A stretch of DNA of 64,000 nt, taken from Acidimicrobiia bacterium (lineage in GTDB: Bacteria > Actinomycetota > Acidimicrobiia > Spongiisociales > UBA11373). The stretch spans positions 1 to 64,000 of the forward strand of contig JACRIT010000028.1 in the NCBI GenBank assembly GCA_016215655.1, read 5' to 3'. The position numbers and the translations under genes are program-made. Position 1 is the first letter of the stretch. Each line of letters opens with the position of its first letter. The notes under the pieces were generated by a model. It searched no databases. It had not been told where the DNA came from and worked only from the letters and a program-made list of their open reading frames with translations. Below, one piece after another: positions 48,288-56,005 of the stretch.

Positions 48288-48833
48288 GTGACCGACATCA
48301 AGCGCCGCCGTATCGATCAGATCCAGGACGCCGGGTTCCTCGTCGCCCTCGCCAGCCTTCCCCTCGATGAGTTGCGGTCGCGTCGGGCGATGTGCGACGA
48401 CCTCGATGTGGAGCTCTCCTTCTACCGACGCATGCTCCATGGTCGCATGGATCTTCTCGCCTTCGAGATGCGCCGCCGCGCCGGCGAAGAGCAGCAGACC
48501 CTGCTCGAGGCCCTTCCCCGGATCCTTTCGGAGGGGGCGTACACCCCGCACCCCGGACTCCCCAGCCGGTCGGTCTCCGTCGAGGTGCCCGACATTCCCT
48601 CGCCGGGTCGGCGACTCATCGACCGCGCCCTCCAGTCCGACTTCCTGTCGAGGCTGCCGGGGTTGAGCGACGACGACCTGCGCGACACCCACACCTTCCT
48701 CACCGAGGTGGAAGTCGAGATCTCGATGCAGCGCAAGATCGTCTATGCCGCTCTCGATCGGCTCCAGGAGGAGTTGACCCGTCGGTATCGGGAAGGCCTC
48801 GCCGATCCAGGTGAGTTGCTGGCCCGAGAGTGA
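48288..48833 (+). CDS. RsiG-like anti-sigma factor with two c-di-GMP-type motifs
   Basis: 181 residues, helical. Streptomyces RsiG binds c-di-GMP through two copies of E-x3-S-x2-R-x3-Q-x3-D. Here copy 1 is D40-x3-S44-x2-R47-x3-H51-x3-D55 (within ELSFYRRMLHGRMDLL) and copy 2 is E142-x3-S146-x2-R149-x3-Y153-x3-D157. Ser, Arg and Asp are kept in both; the Gln is replaced. RsiG sequesters the sigma factor WhiG; no sigma gene adjoins here. It is translationally coupled to the asparaginase gene by a GTGA overlap. Confidence 0.75.
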   Translation: MTDIKRRRIDQIQDAGFLVALASLPLDELRSRRAMCDDLDVELSFYRRMLHGRMDLLAFEMRRRAGEEQQTLLEALPRILSEGAYTPHPGLPSRSVSVEVPDIPSPGRRLIDRALQSDFLSRLPGLSDDDLRDTHTFLTEVEVEISMQRKIVYAALDRLQEELTRRYREGLADPGELLARE

Positions 48834-49768
48834 TCGTCGGCTCGATACGGAGCGGCCTGATCGAGGCCGTGCACCCGGTTGCTGCCGCCGCCGTCGACGC
48901 CACCGGGCGGATCATCGCCACCAACGGTGAGGCTTCGGGTCGGAGCTTCTTCCTCCGTTCCGCCCTCAAGCCGATCCAGGCGGCGGTCACCGATGCCAAC
49001 GGGGCGGCCCTCGGCCTCGAGCAGTTGGCCGTCGCCGACGCCAGCCACAGCGCGTTCCCTATCCACGTCACCCTCGTCGAACACATGCTGCTCGAGGTGG
49101 GCCTCGACGCGGGCCACCTGAGATGTCCGCCGGACTACCCGAGTTCTGGCGATGCCGAGGCGATCTGGGTGCGGCGCGGCCGGGTGGAGCGAGAGCGGGT
49201 GTTCCACAACTGCTCGGGCAAGCACGCCGCCATGCTCCGGGCATGCGTGGCCCGGGATTGGCCGCTCGAATACACCGCTGCCGACCACCCCCTGCAGCGG
49301 CAGGTCATCGCACTCGCCGAAGAGCTGATGGGAGCGGCGATGCGGCCGGCAGGAGTCGATGGCTGCGGTGTGCCCACCCCCCGCGCCGACGCCGTCGGTC
49401 TGGCCCGGATGTTCTCCCGGGTCGCCGTCGATCCGGGATTCGCCCGGGTGCGGACCGCGACGATGCGATTTGCCTCGCTCCTCCGCGATGGTGATCGCCC
49501 GGAGACCCAGATAGCCCGATGGTTCCCCGCCGTGGTCAAGGGCGGGGCCATGGGATGCATCGGGATCGCCTGGCCCGAGGGAGGGATCGGCTTCGCCGCC
49601 AAGTGCTGGACCGGTGACGGCGCCGCGGCGACGGTGGCGATCCTCACCCTCATGTCCGATCTCGGGATTCTGTCCGGATACCCACGGGAGCAGCTCGCAG
49701 CGGTGATCTCCCCCGAGGTCCTTGGCGGTGGTGCCCCCGTGGGGAGTCTCACCGTCATCGAGCGATGA
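48830..49768 (+). CDS. Asparaginase II-family amidohydrolase (PF06089 type)
   Basis: 312 residues. SGLIEAVHPVAAAAVDATG, FFLRSALKPIQAA, VFHNCSGKHAAMLRAC and GVDGCGVPTPR are the conserved blocks of the family related to rhizobial thermolabile L-asparaginase. It would hydrolyse asparagine to aspartate and ammonia in the cytoplasm. Overlaps at both ends (GTGA upstream, ATGA downstream) place it in a four-gene operon with RsiG, GNAT and MshA. Confidence 0.88.
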   Translation: MIVGSIRSGLIEAVHPVAAAAVDATGRIIATNGEASGRSFFLRSALKPIQAAVTDANGAALGLEQLAVADASHSAFPIHVTLVEHMLLEVGLDAGHLRCPPDYPSSGDAEAIWVRRGRVERERVFHNCSGKHAAMLRACVARDWPLEYTAADHPLQRQVIALAEELMGAAMRPAGVDGCGVPTPRADAVGLARMFSRVAVDPGFARVRTATMRFASLLRDGDRPETQIARWFPAVVKGGAMGCIGIAWPEGGIGFAAKCWTGDGAAATVAILTLMSDLGILSGYPREQLAAVISPEVLGGGAPVGSLTVIER

Positions 49769-50652
49769 CCGACTGGTCGGTCCTCGACGGTCTCGAGGCA
49801 CTTGCCCCCCATACCGGTCCGTTCCCTCGGCCCGGCTTCCTCAGGGCGTGGTGGCGTCACCGGCCGCAGGGCGAACTCATCGTGAGGCGGTCCGGGGGCG
49901 GGGGGCTGGTCGTCGTCCATGATCAGGGCGTGGTTCGTCTCGCCGGAGAAGCCGACCTGACCGACTACCACTCGCCGCTCGGTCCCGAGCCGGCGATGGC
50001 CGCCGGTGAGATCGCGGCGCTGCTCGGCAGGGGGTTTCGCGTCGAGTTCGACTCCTTGCCGATCGAGGCGGCCGGACCGTTGCAGCATGCCTTTGGCTTG
50101 GCAGGTGTTGCACTGGCGAAGCGCCAGCACGACGCCGCCATGGTCCTCGATCTGCCTCGAGACCCGGAGGCCTATCTTGCTGCTCTCGATGGAAAACAGC
50201 GTCATGAGGTGCGGCGCAAGCACCGTCGTTTCGCCGAGGAGGCAGGCACTCCGGTGCTGCATCGCGATCCCGACGCCGTGGGGCGGTTCGCCGCCATGCA
50301 CCGCACCGCCGGCGGCGACAAGGGGGTCTTCATGACCGGCGAGATGGAGGGCTTCTTCACATCCCTCGTCGCCGACGCCGGCGCCGTCATCGACGTGTTG
50401 CTCGATGGTGTCGGCAACGCGGTCGGGGCCGCATTCGGGTTCGAGGATGCCGACACCTACTACCTGTACAACTCGGCGTTCGATCAGACCCGGAGTGCGC
50501 TGTCGCCCGGCATCGTGCTCGTCACATCGCTCATCGAGGCCGCCATCGTGTCGGGTCGACGGCGCTTCGACTTTCTCAAGGGGAGCGAGGAGTACAAGGG
50601 CCGCCTCGGAGCCCTGCCCCGCCCACTCTTCCTGCTCGAGGGTTCGACATGA
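49765..50652 (+). CDS. GNAT-fold acetyltransferase (CelD/BcsL-like)
   Basis: 295 residues. DGKQRHEVRRKHRRFAEE and the later DTYYLYNSAFDQTRSALSPGIVLVTSLIEAAIVSGRRRFDFLKGSEEYK match the double-GNAT proteins of the Acetyltransf_6 group, often found in polysaccharide or cell-wall pathways. The acceptor is unknown. It lies between the asparaginase and the MshA-like gene with ATGA overlaps on both sides; although mycothiol synthesis needs an acetyltransferase (MshD), this is not an MshD-like sequence. Confidence 0.8.
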   Translation: MTDWSVLDGLEALAPHTGPFPRPGFLRAWWRHRPQGELIVRRSGGGGLVVVHDQGVVRLAGEADLTDYHSPLGPEPAMAAGEIAALLGRGFRVEFDSLPIEAAGPLQHAFGLAGVALAKRQHDAAMVLDLPRDPEAYLAALDGKQRHEVRRKHRRFAEEAGTPVLHRDPDAVGRFAAMHRTAGGDKGVFMTGEMEGFFTSLVADAGAVIDVLLDGVGNAVGAAFGFEDADTYYLYNSAFDQTRSALSPGIVLVTSLIEAAIVSGRRRFDFLKGSEEYKGRLGALPRPLFLLEGST

Positions 50653-51833
50653 TCCGGCGGGTGGCCTTTCTCAGCATCCATTCCTCACCGCTCGCCACTC
50701 CGGGAGTGGGTGATGCCGGCGGAATGAACGTGTACATCGATGCCCTGGCGCGGACACTGGCGGGGCGCGACATCCGGGTGGATGTCTTCACCCGGCGCGG
50801 CGAGGACGGCGCTCCCGACGAGACCGAGGTCGCCCCGGGGTACTGCGTCATCCAGATCGACGCCGATGGCAGGGAACGCGCCGACCTCGTGGGTTCGTTC
50901 GCCGAGGGGGTGGCCAAGTGGATCGCGGAACAGGATGCGACACCGGACCTCCTCCACAGCCACTATTGGCTCTCCGGGTGGGCAGGCGCCGTCCTGCAGG
51001 ATGTGCTCTCGATTCCGCTGGCCATCTCGTTTCACACCCTCGGGCGGGTCAAGGAGGCCACGCGAGCGCCCGGCGAGCCCCGCGAGTCGCTGGTGCGCCT
51101 CGCCGCCGAGACCGAGGTGGTGGCCCGGGCCGGGTGCGTGGTGGCGTCGACACCCGCCGAGGCCGCGGATCTCATCGAGCACTACCAGGCGAATCCCGAG
51201 CGGATCTGCGTGTCGCCACCCGGGGTCGACCACTCGGTCTTCCGTCCGGGCAACAAGGAACGGGCTCGGGCCCGACTCGGACTCGAGCCAGGTCCGCTCG
51301 TCGCGTTCGTGGGACGGATCCAGCCGCTGAAGGGGGTCGATGTCGCCATCGAGGCGGTCGGCTCCCTCGAGGGGGTCCGGCTCCTCGTCGTCGGTGGGCC
51401 GAGCGGGCCGGTGGGCGAGAGCGAGTTCACCCGCCTCGAGGCGCTTGCTGCGCTGCGGGCGCCGGGGCGTGTGACCTTCCTGCCTCCCCGCCCCCACGCC
51501 GACATCGCCTGCGTGTATCGCGCCGCCGATGCCGTCATCGTTCCGTCACGGTCCGAGTCGTTCGGCCTCGTCGCCGTGGAGGCGCAGGCATGCGGCACCC
51601 CGGTCGTGGCCTCACGGGTCGGCGGGCTCGCCTACTCGGTCGACGACGACCGATCGGGCTACCTCGTCGCCGGGCACAGTCCCGCCGACTACGCCAGGGC
51701 CTTGCGACGCATTCTCGATGACCCCGCCAATGCCGAGCGTCTCTCCGCCGGTGCCGTCGACCATGCCGCCGCGTTCTCCTGGGACGCCACCGCCGACCGC
51801 CTCATCGAGTTGTACAACGGGTTGGTGGTGTAG
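50649..51833 (+). CDS. mshA: MshA-like GT4 glycosyltransferase
   Basis: 394 residues of GT-B fold. The N-terminal PGVGDAGGMNVYIDALARTLA is the MshA signature. The donor site includes VAFVGRIQPLKGVDVAIEA, and PSRSESFGLVAVEAQACGTPVVAS carries the E-x7-E motif. MshA joins UDP-GlcNAc to inositol phosphate, the first step of mycothiol synthesis. Other mycothiol genes are not in the window, and a close sucrose-phosphate-synthase-like branch is the main alternative. The ATG overlaps the GNAT stop. Confidence 0.82.
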   Translation: MIRRVAFLSIHSSPLATPGVGDAGGMNVYIDALARTLAGRDIRVDVFTRRGEDGAPDETEVAPGYCVIQIDADGRERADLVGSFAEGVAKWIAEQDATPDLLHSHYWLSGWAGAVLQDVLSIPLAISFHTLGRVKEATRAPGEPRESLVRLAAETEVVARAGCVVASTPAEAADLIEHYQANPERICVSPPGVDHSVFRPGNKERARARLGLEPGPLVAFVGRIQPLKGVDVAIEAVGSLEGVRLLVVGGPSGPVGESEFTRLEALAALRAPGRVTFLPPRPHADIACVYRAADAVIVPSRSESFGLVAVEAQACGTPVVASRVGGLAYSVDDDRSGYLVAGHSPADYARALRRILDDPANAERLSAGAVDHAAAFSWDATADRLIELYNGLVV

Positions 51834-51835
51834 AG

Positions 51836-51947
51836 CCAGATTCCAGATTCCAGATTCCAGAACTCGCATCACTCGAGGTCCGGTGCCTGGCACCCGGTAC
51901 CCAGATCGGATCTGACATCTGGTGTCTGGTATCTGGCATCTGCCTCC
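51836..51947. repeat. Sixteen-unit heptamer array, CCAGATT / TCTGGTA type
   Basis: CCAGATT three times and CCAGAAC (51836-51863), intermediate units, then TGACATC, TGGTGTC, TGGTATC, TGGCATC, TGCCTCC (51913-51947) in the same register. The two ends are complementary. The array begins 2 bp past the MshA stop codon. Confidence 0.9.
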
Positions 51948-51981
51948 GGCCCTCACGCGAAAAAGATGTCAACCAGGGCCT

Positions 51982-52036
51982 TGTCGACAGTCGATGTGCA
52001 CAACCCCCTGTGGATTGGTGTGGATATGTGGGCAAC
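51982..52036. promoter_or_regulatory. Cluster of five DnaA-box-like sites
   Basis: TTGTCGACA (51982-51990), then in the opposite orientation TGTGCACAA (51996), TGTGGATTG (52010), TGTGGATAT (52020) and TGTGGGCAA (52028). Four differ at one base from TTGTCCACA or TTATCCACA, one at two. No dnaA or dnaN adjoins. Confidence 0.5.
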
Positions 52037-52126
52037 CCGGCCTCGGCCCACGAGTGGTCGTGGTCTTCGGCCAATTGACCGCAGCTGCGCGGCGAATGGC
52101 GCGAAAAGTGAACCTGGGCGAGGTGG

Positions 52127-52155
52127 TTGACCGACGACTCCTGGGGCCGTAGGTT
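52127..52155 (+). promoter_or_regulatory. Consensus-like sigma-70 promoter
   Basis: TTGACC (52127-52132), 17-bp spacer, TAGGTT (52150-52155). Transcription would begin near 52162, at the left edge of the inverted repeat that follows. Confidence 0.5.
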
Positions 52156-52161
52156 CGGCGA

Positions 52162-52250
52162 TGCAAGGCCCAAGGTGCCGATGCGATCACCACCTCGTTC
52201 GGGGAAGTGCGGGGAGGGACGTCGTAGAGGTTCCTTGGGCCTTAGCGCGT
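52162..52250 (+). ncRNA. Candidate structured small RNA
   Basis: AAGGCCCAAGG (52165-52175) and CCTTGGGCCTT (52233-52243) can close an ~80-nt RNA. Inside, ACCTC pairs with GAGGT directly next to the right arm, and GGTG with CACC. No known RNA family (SRP, 6S, tmRNA, RNase P) was recognised and no T-run terminator is seen. It could also be a long leader of the ligase gene. Confidence 0.35.
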
Positions 52251-52262
52251 GCGTGTCTCCCA

Positions 52263-52364
52263 GGCGTCGGGCATCGGAGCTCTGGTCTCTGGTGGTGCCT
52301 AGTGCCTGCTCCCTGGTGCCGACTTCCCCTGGCGCCCGGCACGGTCTACCTGATACCCAGGTGA
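52263..52364. repeat. Heptamer array, CCTGGTG / GGTCTCT type
   Basis: GGCGTCG, GGCATCG, GAGCTCT, GGTCTCT, GGTGGTG, CCTAGTG, CCTGCTC, CCTGGTG and further degenerate units in one register, ending 12 bp before the GGAGG of the ligase gene. Confidence 0.75.
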
Positions 52365-52392
52365 TGTCGTCCACCGGAGGTGTGTCACGGAA

Positions 52393-54000
52393 CTGTCCAT
52401 CGATCGGGGTCCGACCGATCAGCCGCTCCTCGAGGAGACCATCGGAGCGAACCTCGAGCGCGCGGTGAGGCGCTTTGGCAGCCGCGAAGCCCTCGTGGTG
52501 CGCCACCAGCAGCTGCGCTACACCTTCGAGGAGTTCGACGATGCCGTCGACCTGCTGGCTCGCGGCCTCCTCCGCCGCGGGATCGAAGTCGGAGATCGGG
52601 TGGGAGTGTGGTCCCCGAACTGCGCCGAATGGGTACTCCTGCAATACGCCACCGCCAAGACCGGCGCCATCCTGGTGAACGTCAATCCGGCGTACCGGAC
52701 CTCGGAGGTCGAGTACGCCCTCACCCAGTCGGGCTGCCGGCTTCTCGTCTCCGCCCCGAGCTTCAAGACCTCGGACTACCGAGCCATGCTCACCGAGGTT
52801 GCTCCGCCCACACTCGAAGAGACCGTGTTTCTCGGGTCCGAACCGTGGGCCGAGCTGTCGTCGCCGGGGAAGGTGTCCGCCGGCGATCTCGCAACCAGGC
52901 AGCGGAGCCTCGATCCCGGGCAGCCGATCAACCTTCAGTACACGTCGGGCACCACGGGATTCCCCAAGGGCGCCACGCTCAGCCACCGCAACATCCTCAA
53001 CAACGGGTTCTTCGTCGGGGAGTGGTGCCGATACACCGAACAGGATCGGGTGTGCGTGCCGGTGCCCTTCTACCACTGCTTCGGCATGGTGTTGGGCAAC
53101 CTTGCCTGCACCTCCCACGGAGCCACCATCGTGGTTCCCGGCCCCGCCTTCGAGGCGGGTGCGGTGCTGGCGGCCGTCGAGGCGGAGCGATGCACCAGCC
53201 TCTACGGGGTGCCGACGATGTTCATCGCGGAACTCGAGGCCCTCGATGCCGCCGCCGTCGATCTCGGCAGTCTGCGCACCGGGATCATGGCCGGGGCGCC
53301 GTGTCCGGTCGAGACGATGAAGCGAGTCATGTCGGACATGCACATGACCGAGGTGACCATCTGTTACGGCATGACCGAGACCTCGCCGGTGTCGACCCAG
53401 ACCCGTGTCGACGACGACCTGGACAAACGGGTGGCCACCGTCGGTCGGACCCATCCGCACGTCGAAACGAAGATCGTCGATCCGGAGACGGGTGCGACCG
53501 TGCCCCGGGGGGTATCCGGCGAGGTCTGCACCCGCGGGTATTCGGTGATGATCGGCTACTGGAACGATCCGCAACGCACCGCGGAGAGCATCGACGCCGG
53601 CGGATGGATGCACACCGGCGACCGGGGCACGATGGATGCCGACGGGTATGTGAGCATCGTGGGCCGGATCAAGGACATGATCATCCGGGGTGGTGAGAAC
53701 GTCTATCCCCGCGAGATCGAGGAGTACCTTCTGACCCACCCCGAGATCGTCGACGCCCAGGTGGTGGGGGTTCCCGATGCCAGGTTCGGCGAGCAGGTCA
53801 TGGCATGGATCATCGCCCGACCCGGTTCGTCACTCGACGCCGAAGGGGTGCGGGAGTTCTGCCGGGGGAGGATCGCCCACTACAAGGTGCCCGCCCACGT
53901 CGCCTTCATCGACGAGTTCCCCATGACCGTGACCGGCAAGGTGCAGAAGTACAAGCTGCGGGAGATGGGGACGCAAGAGGTGCCAGGCACTAGGCACTAG
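52393..54000 (+). CDS. FadD-type acyl-CoA ligase without a canonical start codon
   Basis: The AMP-binding enzyme is intact: [18 protein letters not shown] (P-loop), [27 protein letters not shown] and the Lys-containing tail [12 protein letters not shown]. It activates fatty acids with ATP and CoA. The conserved family N-terminus (TELS..., [18 protein letters not shown]) is in frame upstream of GTG 52465, but no ATG/GTG/TTG lies there. CTG 52393 is used here; ACG 52387 is 6 nt after a strong GGAGGTG site, and GTC 52384 stands where related enzymes have their start. A base change or sequence error is possible. The last residues, VPGTRH, and the stop lie in a heptamer array. Confidence 0.85.
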   Translation: MSIDRGPTDQPLLEETIGANLERAVRRFGSREALVVRHQQLRYTFEEFDDAVDLLARGLLRRGIEVGDRVGVWSPNCAEWVLLQYATAKTGAILVNVNPAYRTSEVEYALTQSGCRLLVSAPSFKTSDYRAMLTEVAPPTLEETVFLGSEPWAELSSPGKVSAGDLATRQRSLDPGQPINLQYTSGTTGFPKGATLSHRNILNNGFFVGEWCRYTEQDRVCVPVPFYHCFGMVLGNLACTSHGATIVVPGPAFEAGAVLAAVEAERCTSLYGVPTMFIAELEALDAAAVDLGSLRTGIMAGAPCPVETMKRVMSDMHMTEVTICYGMTETSPVSTQTRVDDDLDKRVATVGRTHPHVETKIVDPETGATVPRGVSGEVCTRGYSVMIGYWNDPQRTAESIDAGGWMHTGDRGTMDADGYVSIVGRIKDMIIRGGENVYPREIEEYLLTHPEIVDAQVVGVPDARFGEQVMAWIIARPGSSLDAEGVREFCRGRIAHYKVPAHVAFIDEFPMTVTGKVQKYKLREMGTQEVPGTRH

Positions 54001-54050
54001 GCACCAGGAAGATTCCGAGTCTCGGCTGGTACCTGGAACCTGGTGCCGGA
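53981..54050. repeat. Ten-unit heptamer array, CACTAGG / AACCTGG type, including a stop codon
   Basis: TGCCAGG, CACTAGG, CACTAGG, CACCAGG, AAGATTC, CGAGTCT, CGGCTGG, TACCTGG, AACCTGG, TGCCGGA. The ligase TAG (53998-54000) is part of the third unit. Halves are inverted and the array abuts the convergent kinase gene. Confidence 0.9.
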
Positions 54051-54935
54051 TCAGAGGCCGAACATCACTTCGCCGAGCCTCACCCGGTGGACGTCGAAGG
54101 TGGCGAGGTCGAGGCGCATGGAGCCCAGCCGGAGGCCTCGCATCCCATCGCCCTGATTGGTGACCACGCGCAGCACCCCCTCGTCGTGTTCGAGCACCCC
54201 GAGTCCCAGGCATGCACCGGAGCCGTCCTGGAGTCCGACGAGGACCCCGTCGAGGCGGCCGAGGTCGAGACCCTCGGGCAGGGTGGGGGCGAAGACCGTG
54301 CTCCGCACCCGCCACCGCTGCAGCGGCTCGGCGAAGGCGGCGGCAAACGCCTTGGCGCGATGTGCCCGCCTCGTCTCCGGGTTGGCGGGCCGCACGTCGG
54401 GATCGACCGACGCTGTGTCCACCTGCGCCGAGAAGAACCGCCGCAGCATGCCGACGACGGGCTCGAGCTCGGCGCCGCGCTCGAGACCGATGACGATGTC
54501 GGGGCGGCAGAGCTCCATCTTGTGATACTTCAGGGTCTGGCCCGCCACCCCGGCGATGGCGCTCGTGGTGTCGACGACGACGAGGTCGACCCGGTCTCGG
54601 GCGGCATCGACGAGCGCCGCGGTGGCCACCACCTGCTGGAGGACGACGCCGTCCGGGGAGATGGCTCCCACGAAGTGAAGCTGGTCCGGCTGCGACAGCG
54701 AGGAGAGGTCGCTTTCGTCGCGCACGAACTTGAGGCCCGTGCAGGTGGGAGGACCGACGATGGTCTGATCGATGTCGGCATCGACGTACGCCGCGGTCTT
54801 TCCTGCTGCCACCACGGCGGCGAGGAGGTCGCGGGCGAGCGTCGACTTCCCGGTGTCGGGTCCGCCGACGAGCATCACCACGCCCCGGCGCCTGGCCAGA
54901 TCGTCGAGCAAAGCGCCGTGATGTCCGTCGTGCAC
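54051..54935 (-). CDS. Clp1/Grc3-like polynucleotide kinase-type P-loop protein
   Basis: 294 residues. The Walker A GGPDTGKSTLARDLL has the Asp before GKS typical of the Clp1_P family. AAYVDADIDQTIVGPPTCTGLKF and VVVDTTSAIAGVAGQTLKYHKMELCRPDIVIGLERG are further family blocks. Eukaryotic and archaeal members phosphorylate 5'-OH ends of RNA or DNA; bacterial roles are little studied. The C-terminal ~90 residues are a beta-rich extension. GTG 54935 has GGAC a few bases upstream; the neighbouring SAM-enzyme gene is divergent. Confidence 0.75.
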   Translation of the reverse strand: MHDGHHGALLDDLARRRGVVMLVGGPDTGKSTLARDLLAAVVAAGKTAAYVDADIDQTIVGPPTCTGLKFVRDESDLSSLSQPDQLHFVGAISPDGVVLQQVVATAALVDAARDRVDLVVVDTTSAIAGVAGQTLKYHKMELCRPDIVIGLERGAELEPVVGMLRRFFSAQVDTASVDPDVRPANPETRRAHRAKAFAAAFAEPLQRWRVRSTVFAPTLPEGLDLGRLDGVLVGLQDGSGACLGLGVLEHDEGVLRVVTNQGDGMRGLRLGSMRLDLATFDVHRVRLGEVMFGL

Positions 54936-54993
54936 CGGAGTCCTCGGTTCGGGCGCTCATCGTACCGGCCGGGCTGCCGGGCGCCGCGGCCGG

Positions 54994-54999
54994 TATCCT
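54994..54999 (+). promoter_or_regulatory. -10 box TATCCT of the 55009 gene
   Basis: 9 nt before ATG 55009. Confidence 0.45.
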
Positions 55000-55008
55000 C
55001 CGCGGCCC

Positions 55009-55833
55009 ATGCCCTCCCTGCCCATCTCCTTCCTGAGCGACTTCGGCCTTCGTGACGAGTTCGTCGGTGCGGTGCACGGCGTCATCGAGCGCATCGCCCC
55101 GGGCACGCGTGTGATCGACATCACCCATGGCATCACCCGAGGTGATGTCCGTGCCGGGGCGCTCGCCCTGCTGCGAGCGGTGCAGTACCTGCCCGATGGC
55201 GTGGTGCTGGCGGTGGTGGATCCCGGAGTGGGCACGGCGAGACGGGCCATCGCTGCCTCCACGCGGCACGGGTTCTTCGTCGGTCCGGACAACGGATTGC
55301 TCGCCCCGGCGGTGGCGATGGTGGGTGGGGCCGATCGATTCGTTGCCCTCGAGGCGGCGGCGTTCCGGCTTCCCGCAGCAGGCTCCACCTTCGACGGGCG
55401 CGACCTCTTCGCTCCGGCCGCGGCGGTGCTGGCCTCAGGCGAGGCGTCGCTCGGCGACCTCGGCCCCGAGATCGATCCGGGTGGGGTGATGCCGCTCCTG
55501 CTGCCGCTGGTCGAGCACGGCGACGGCTGGGTGTCGGGCGAGGTCTGGTGGATCGACGGCTATGGCAACGCTCAGACGAACGTGTCACCGGCGGATCTCG
55601 AGCTTGCGGGGATCCGCCCGGGAACGGCGGTGATGCTGCGCGTGGGACGGGTGGAGCACGAAGTGGCTTGGACCGCCGGCTACGGCGAGGGCCATGCCCC
55701 GATCGTTCACTGCGACTCGCACGGGCTCATGGCGATCGCCATCCCTCGCGGCAGGGCCGACGAGGGTCTCGGCCTCACCGAAGGGTTGTCGGTGGGCTTC
55801 AGGGCTTGCGCGGATGAGGCGGGTTCGGCGTGA
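55009..55833 (+). CDS. SAM hydroxide adenosyltransferase (DUF62 family)
   Basis: 274 residues, two-domain plan. N-terminal ISFLSDFGLRDEFVGAVHGVI and VVDPGVGTARRAI, central STFDGRDLFAPAAAVLA, and C-terminal WWIDGYGNAQTNVSP are the motifs of the family that includes fluorinase and chlorinase. Most bacterial and archaeal members hydrolyse SAM to adenosine and methionine. The short fluorinase-specific insertion is not seen. Stands alone; the kinase gene on its left is divergent. Confidence 0.88.
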   Translation: MPSLPISFLSDFGLRDEFVGAVHGVIERIAPGTRVIDITHGITRGDVRAGALALLRAVQYLPDGVVLAVVDPGVGTARRAIAASTRHGFFVGPDNGLLAPAVAMVGGADRFVALEAAAFRLPAAGSTFDGRDLFAPAAAVLASGEASLGDLGPEIDPGGVMPLLLPLVEHGDGWVSGEVWWIDGYGNAQTNVSPADLELAGIRPGTAVMLRVGRVEHEVAWTAGYGEGHAPIVHCDSHGLMAIAIPRGRADEGLGLTEGLSVGFRACADEAGSA

Positions 55834-55891
55834 GGTCGGCTGGATTCCTCGGCCGATCTCACATTCCGGGACGCCCTCTCCGCGTACCCTC

Positions 55892-55987
55892 TCAGGTCAC
55901 CGAGCCGAGCCGGATGACGAAGACCACACCGGCGACGAGCAACAAGGCGACGAGCAGGAGGATGGCGATGGTGGTTCCGATTCGCAC
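55892..55987 (-). CDS. 31-residue single-span membrane peptide
   Basis: VRIGTTIAILLLVALLLVAG opens the frame, which is almost entirely one membrane span ending VIRLGSVT. TACCGT sits 7 nt before the GTG, so the gene fits the leaderless pattern. It is divergent, by only 18 bp, from the glutaredoxin-like gene. No family or function known. Confidence 0.55.
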   Translation of the reverse strand: MRIGTTIAILLLVALLLVAGVVFVIRLGSVT

Positions 55988-55994
55988 CGGGGGG

Positions 55995-56000
55995 ACGGTA
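55995..56000 (-). promoter_or_regulatory. -10 box TACCGT of the 31-residue peptide gene
   Basis: Minus strand, 7 nt before GTG 55987, inside the 18-bp divergent spacer. Confidence 0.4.
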
Positions 56001-56005
56001 CTGCG

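Larger units (their letters stand above)
51834..52392. other. 560-bp non-coding region
   Basis: From left to right: a 16-unit heptamer array, a cluster of DnaA-box-like 9-mers, about 90 bp with nothing recognised, a consensus-like promoter with a possible structured RNA, and a second heptamer array ending next to the ligase ribosome site. Confidence 0.75.

Noticed and set aside
49765-50652. Mycothiol acetyltransferase MshD
   Set aside because: It lies beside the MshA-like gene and has a GNAT fold, but its motifs match the CelD-like group and not MshD.
51834-52392. Chromosomal replication origin
   Set aside because: DnaA-box-like sites are present, but no dnaA, dnaN or rpmH neighbours and no clear AT-rich unwinding region; kept only as a DnaA-box cluster.
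55009-55833. Fluorinase or chlorinase
   Set aside because: The general family motifs fit, but the fluorinase-specific insertion was not seen and there are no organohalogen genes; SAM hydrolysis is the default role.
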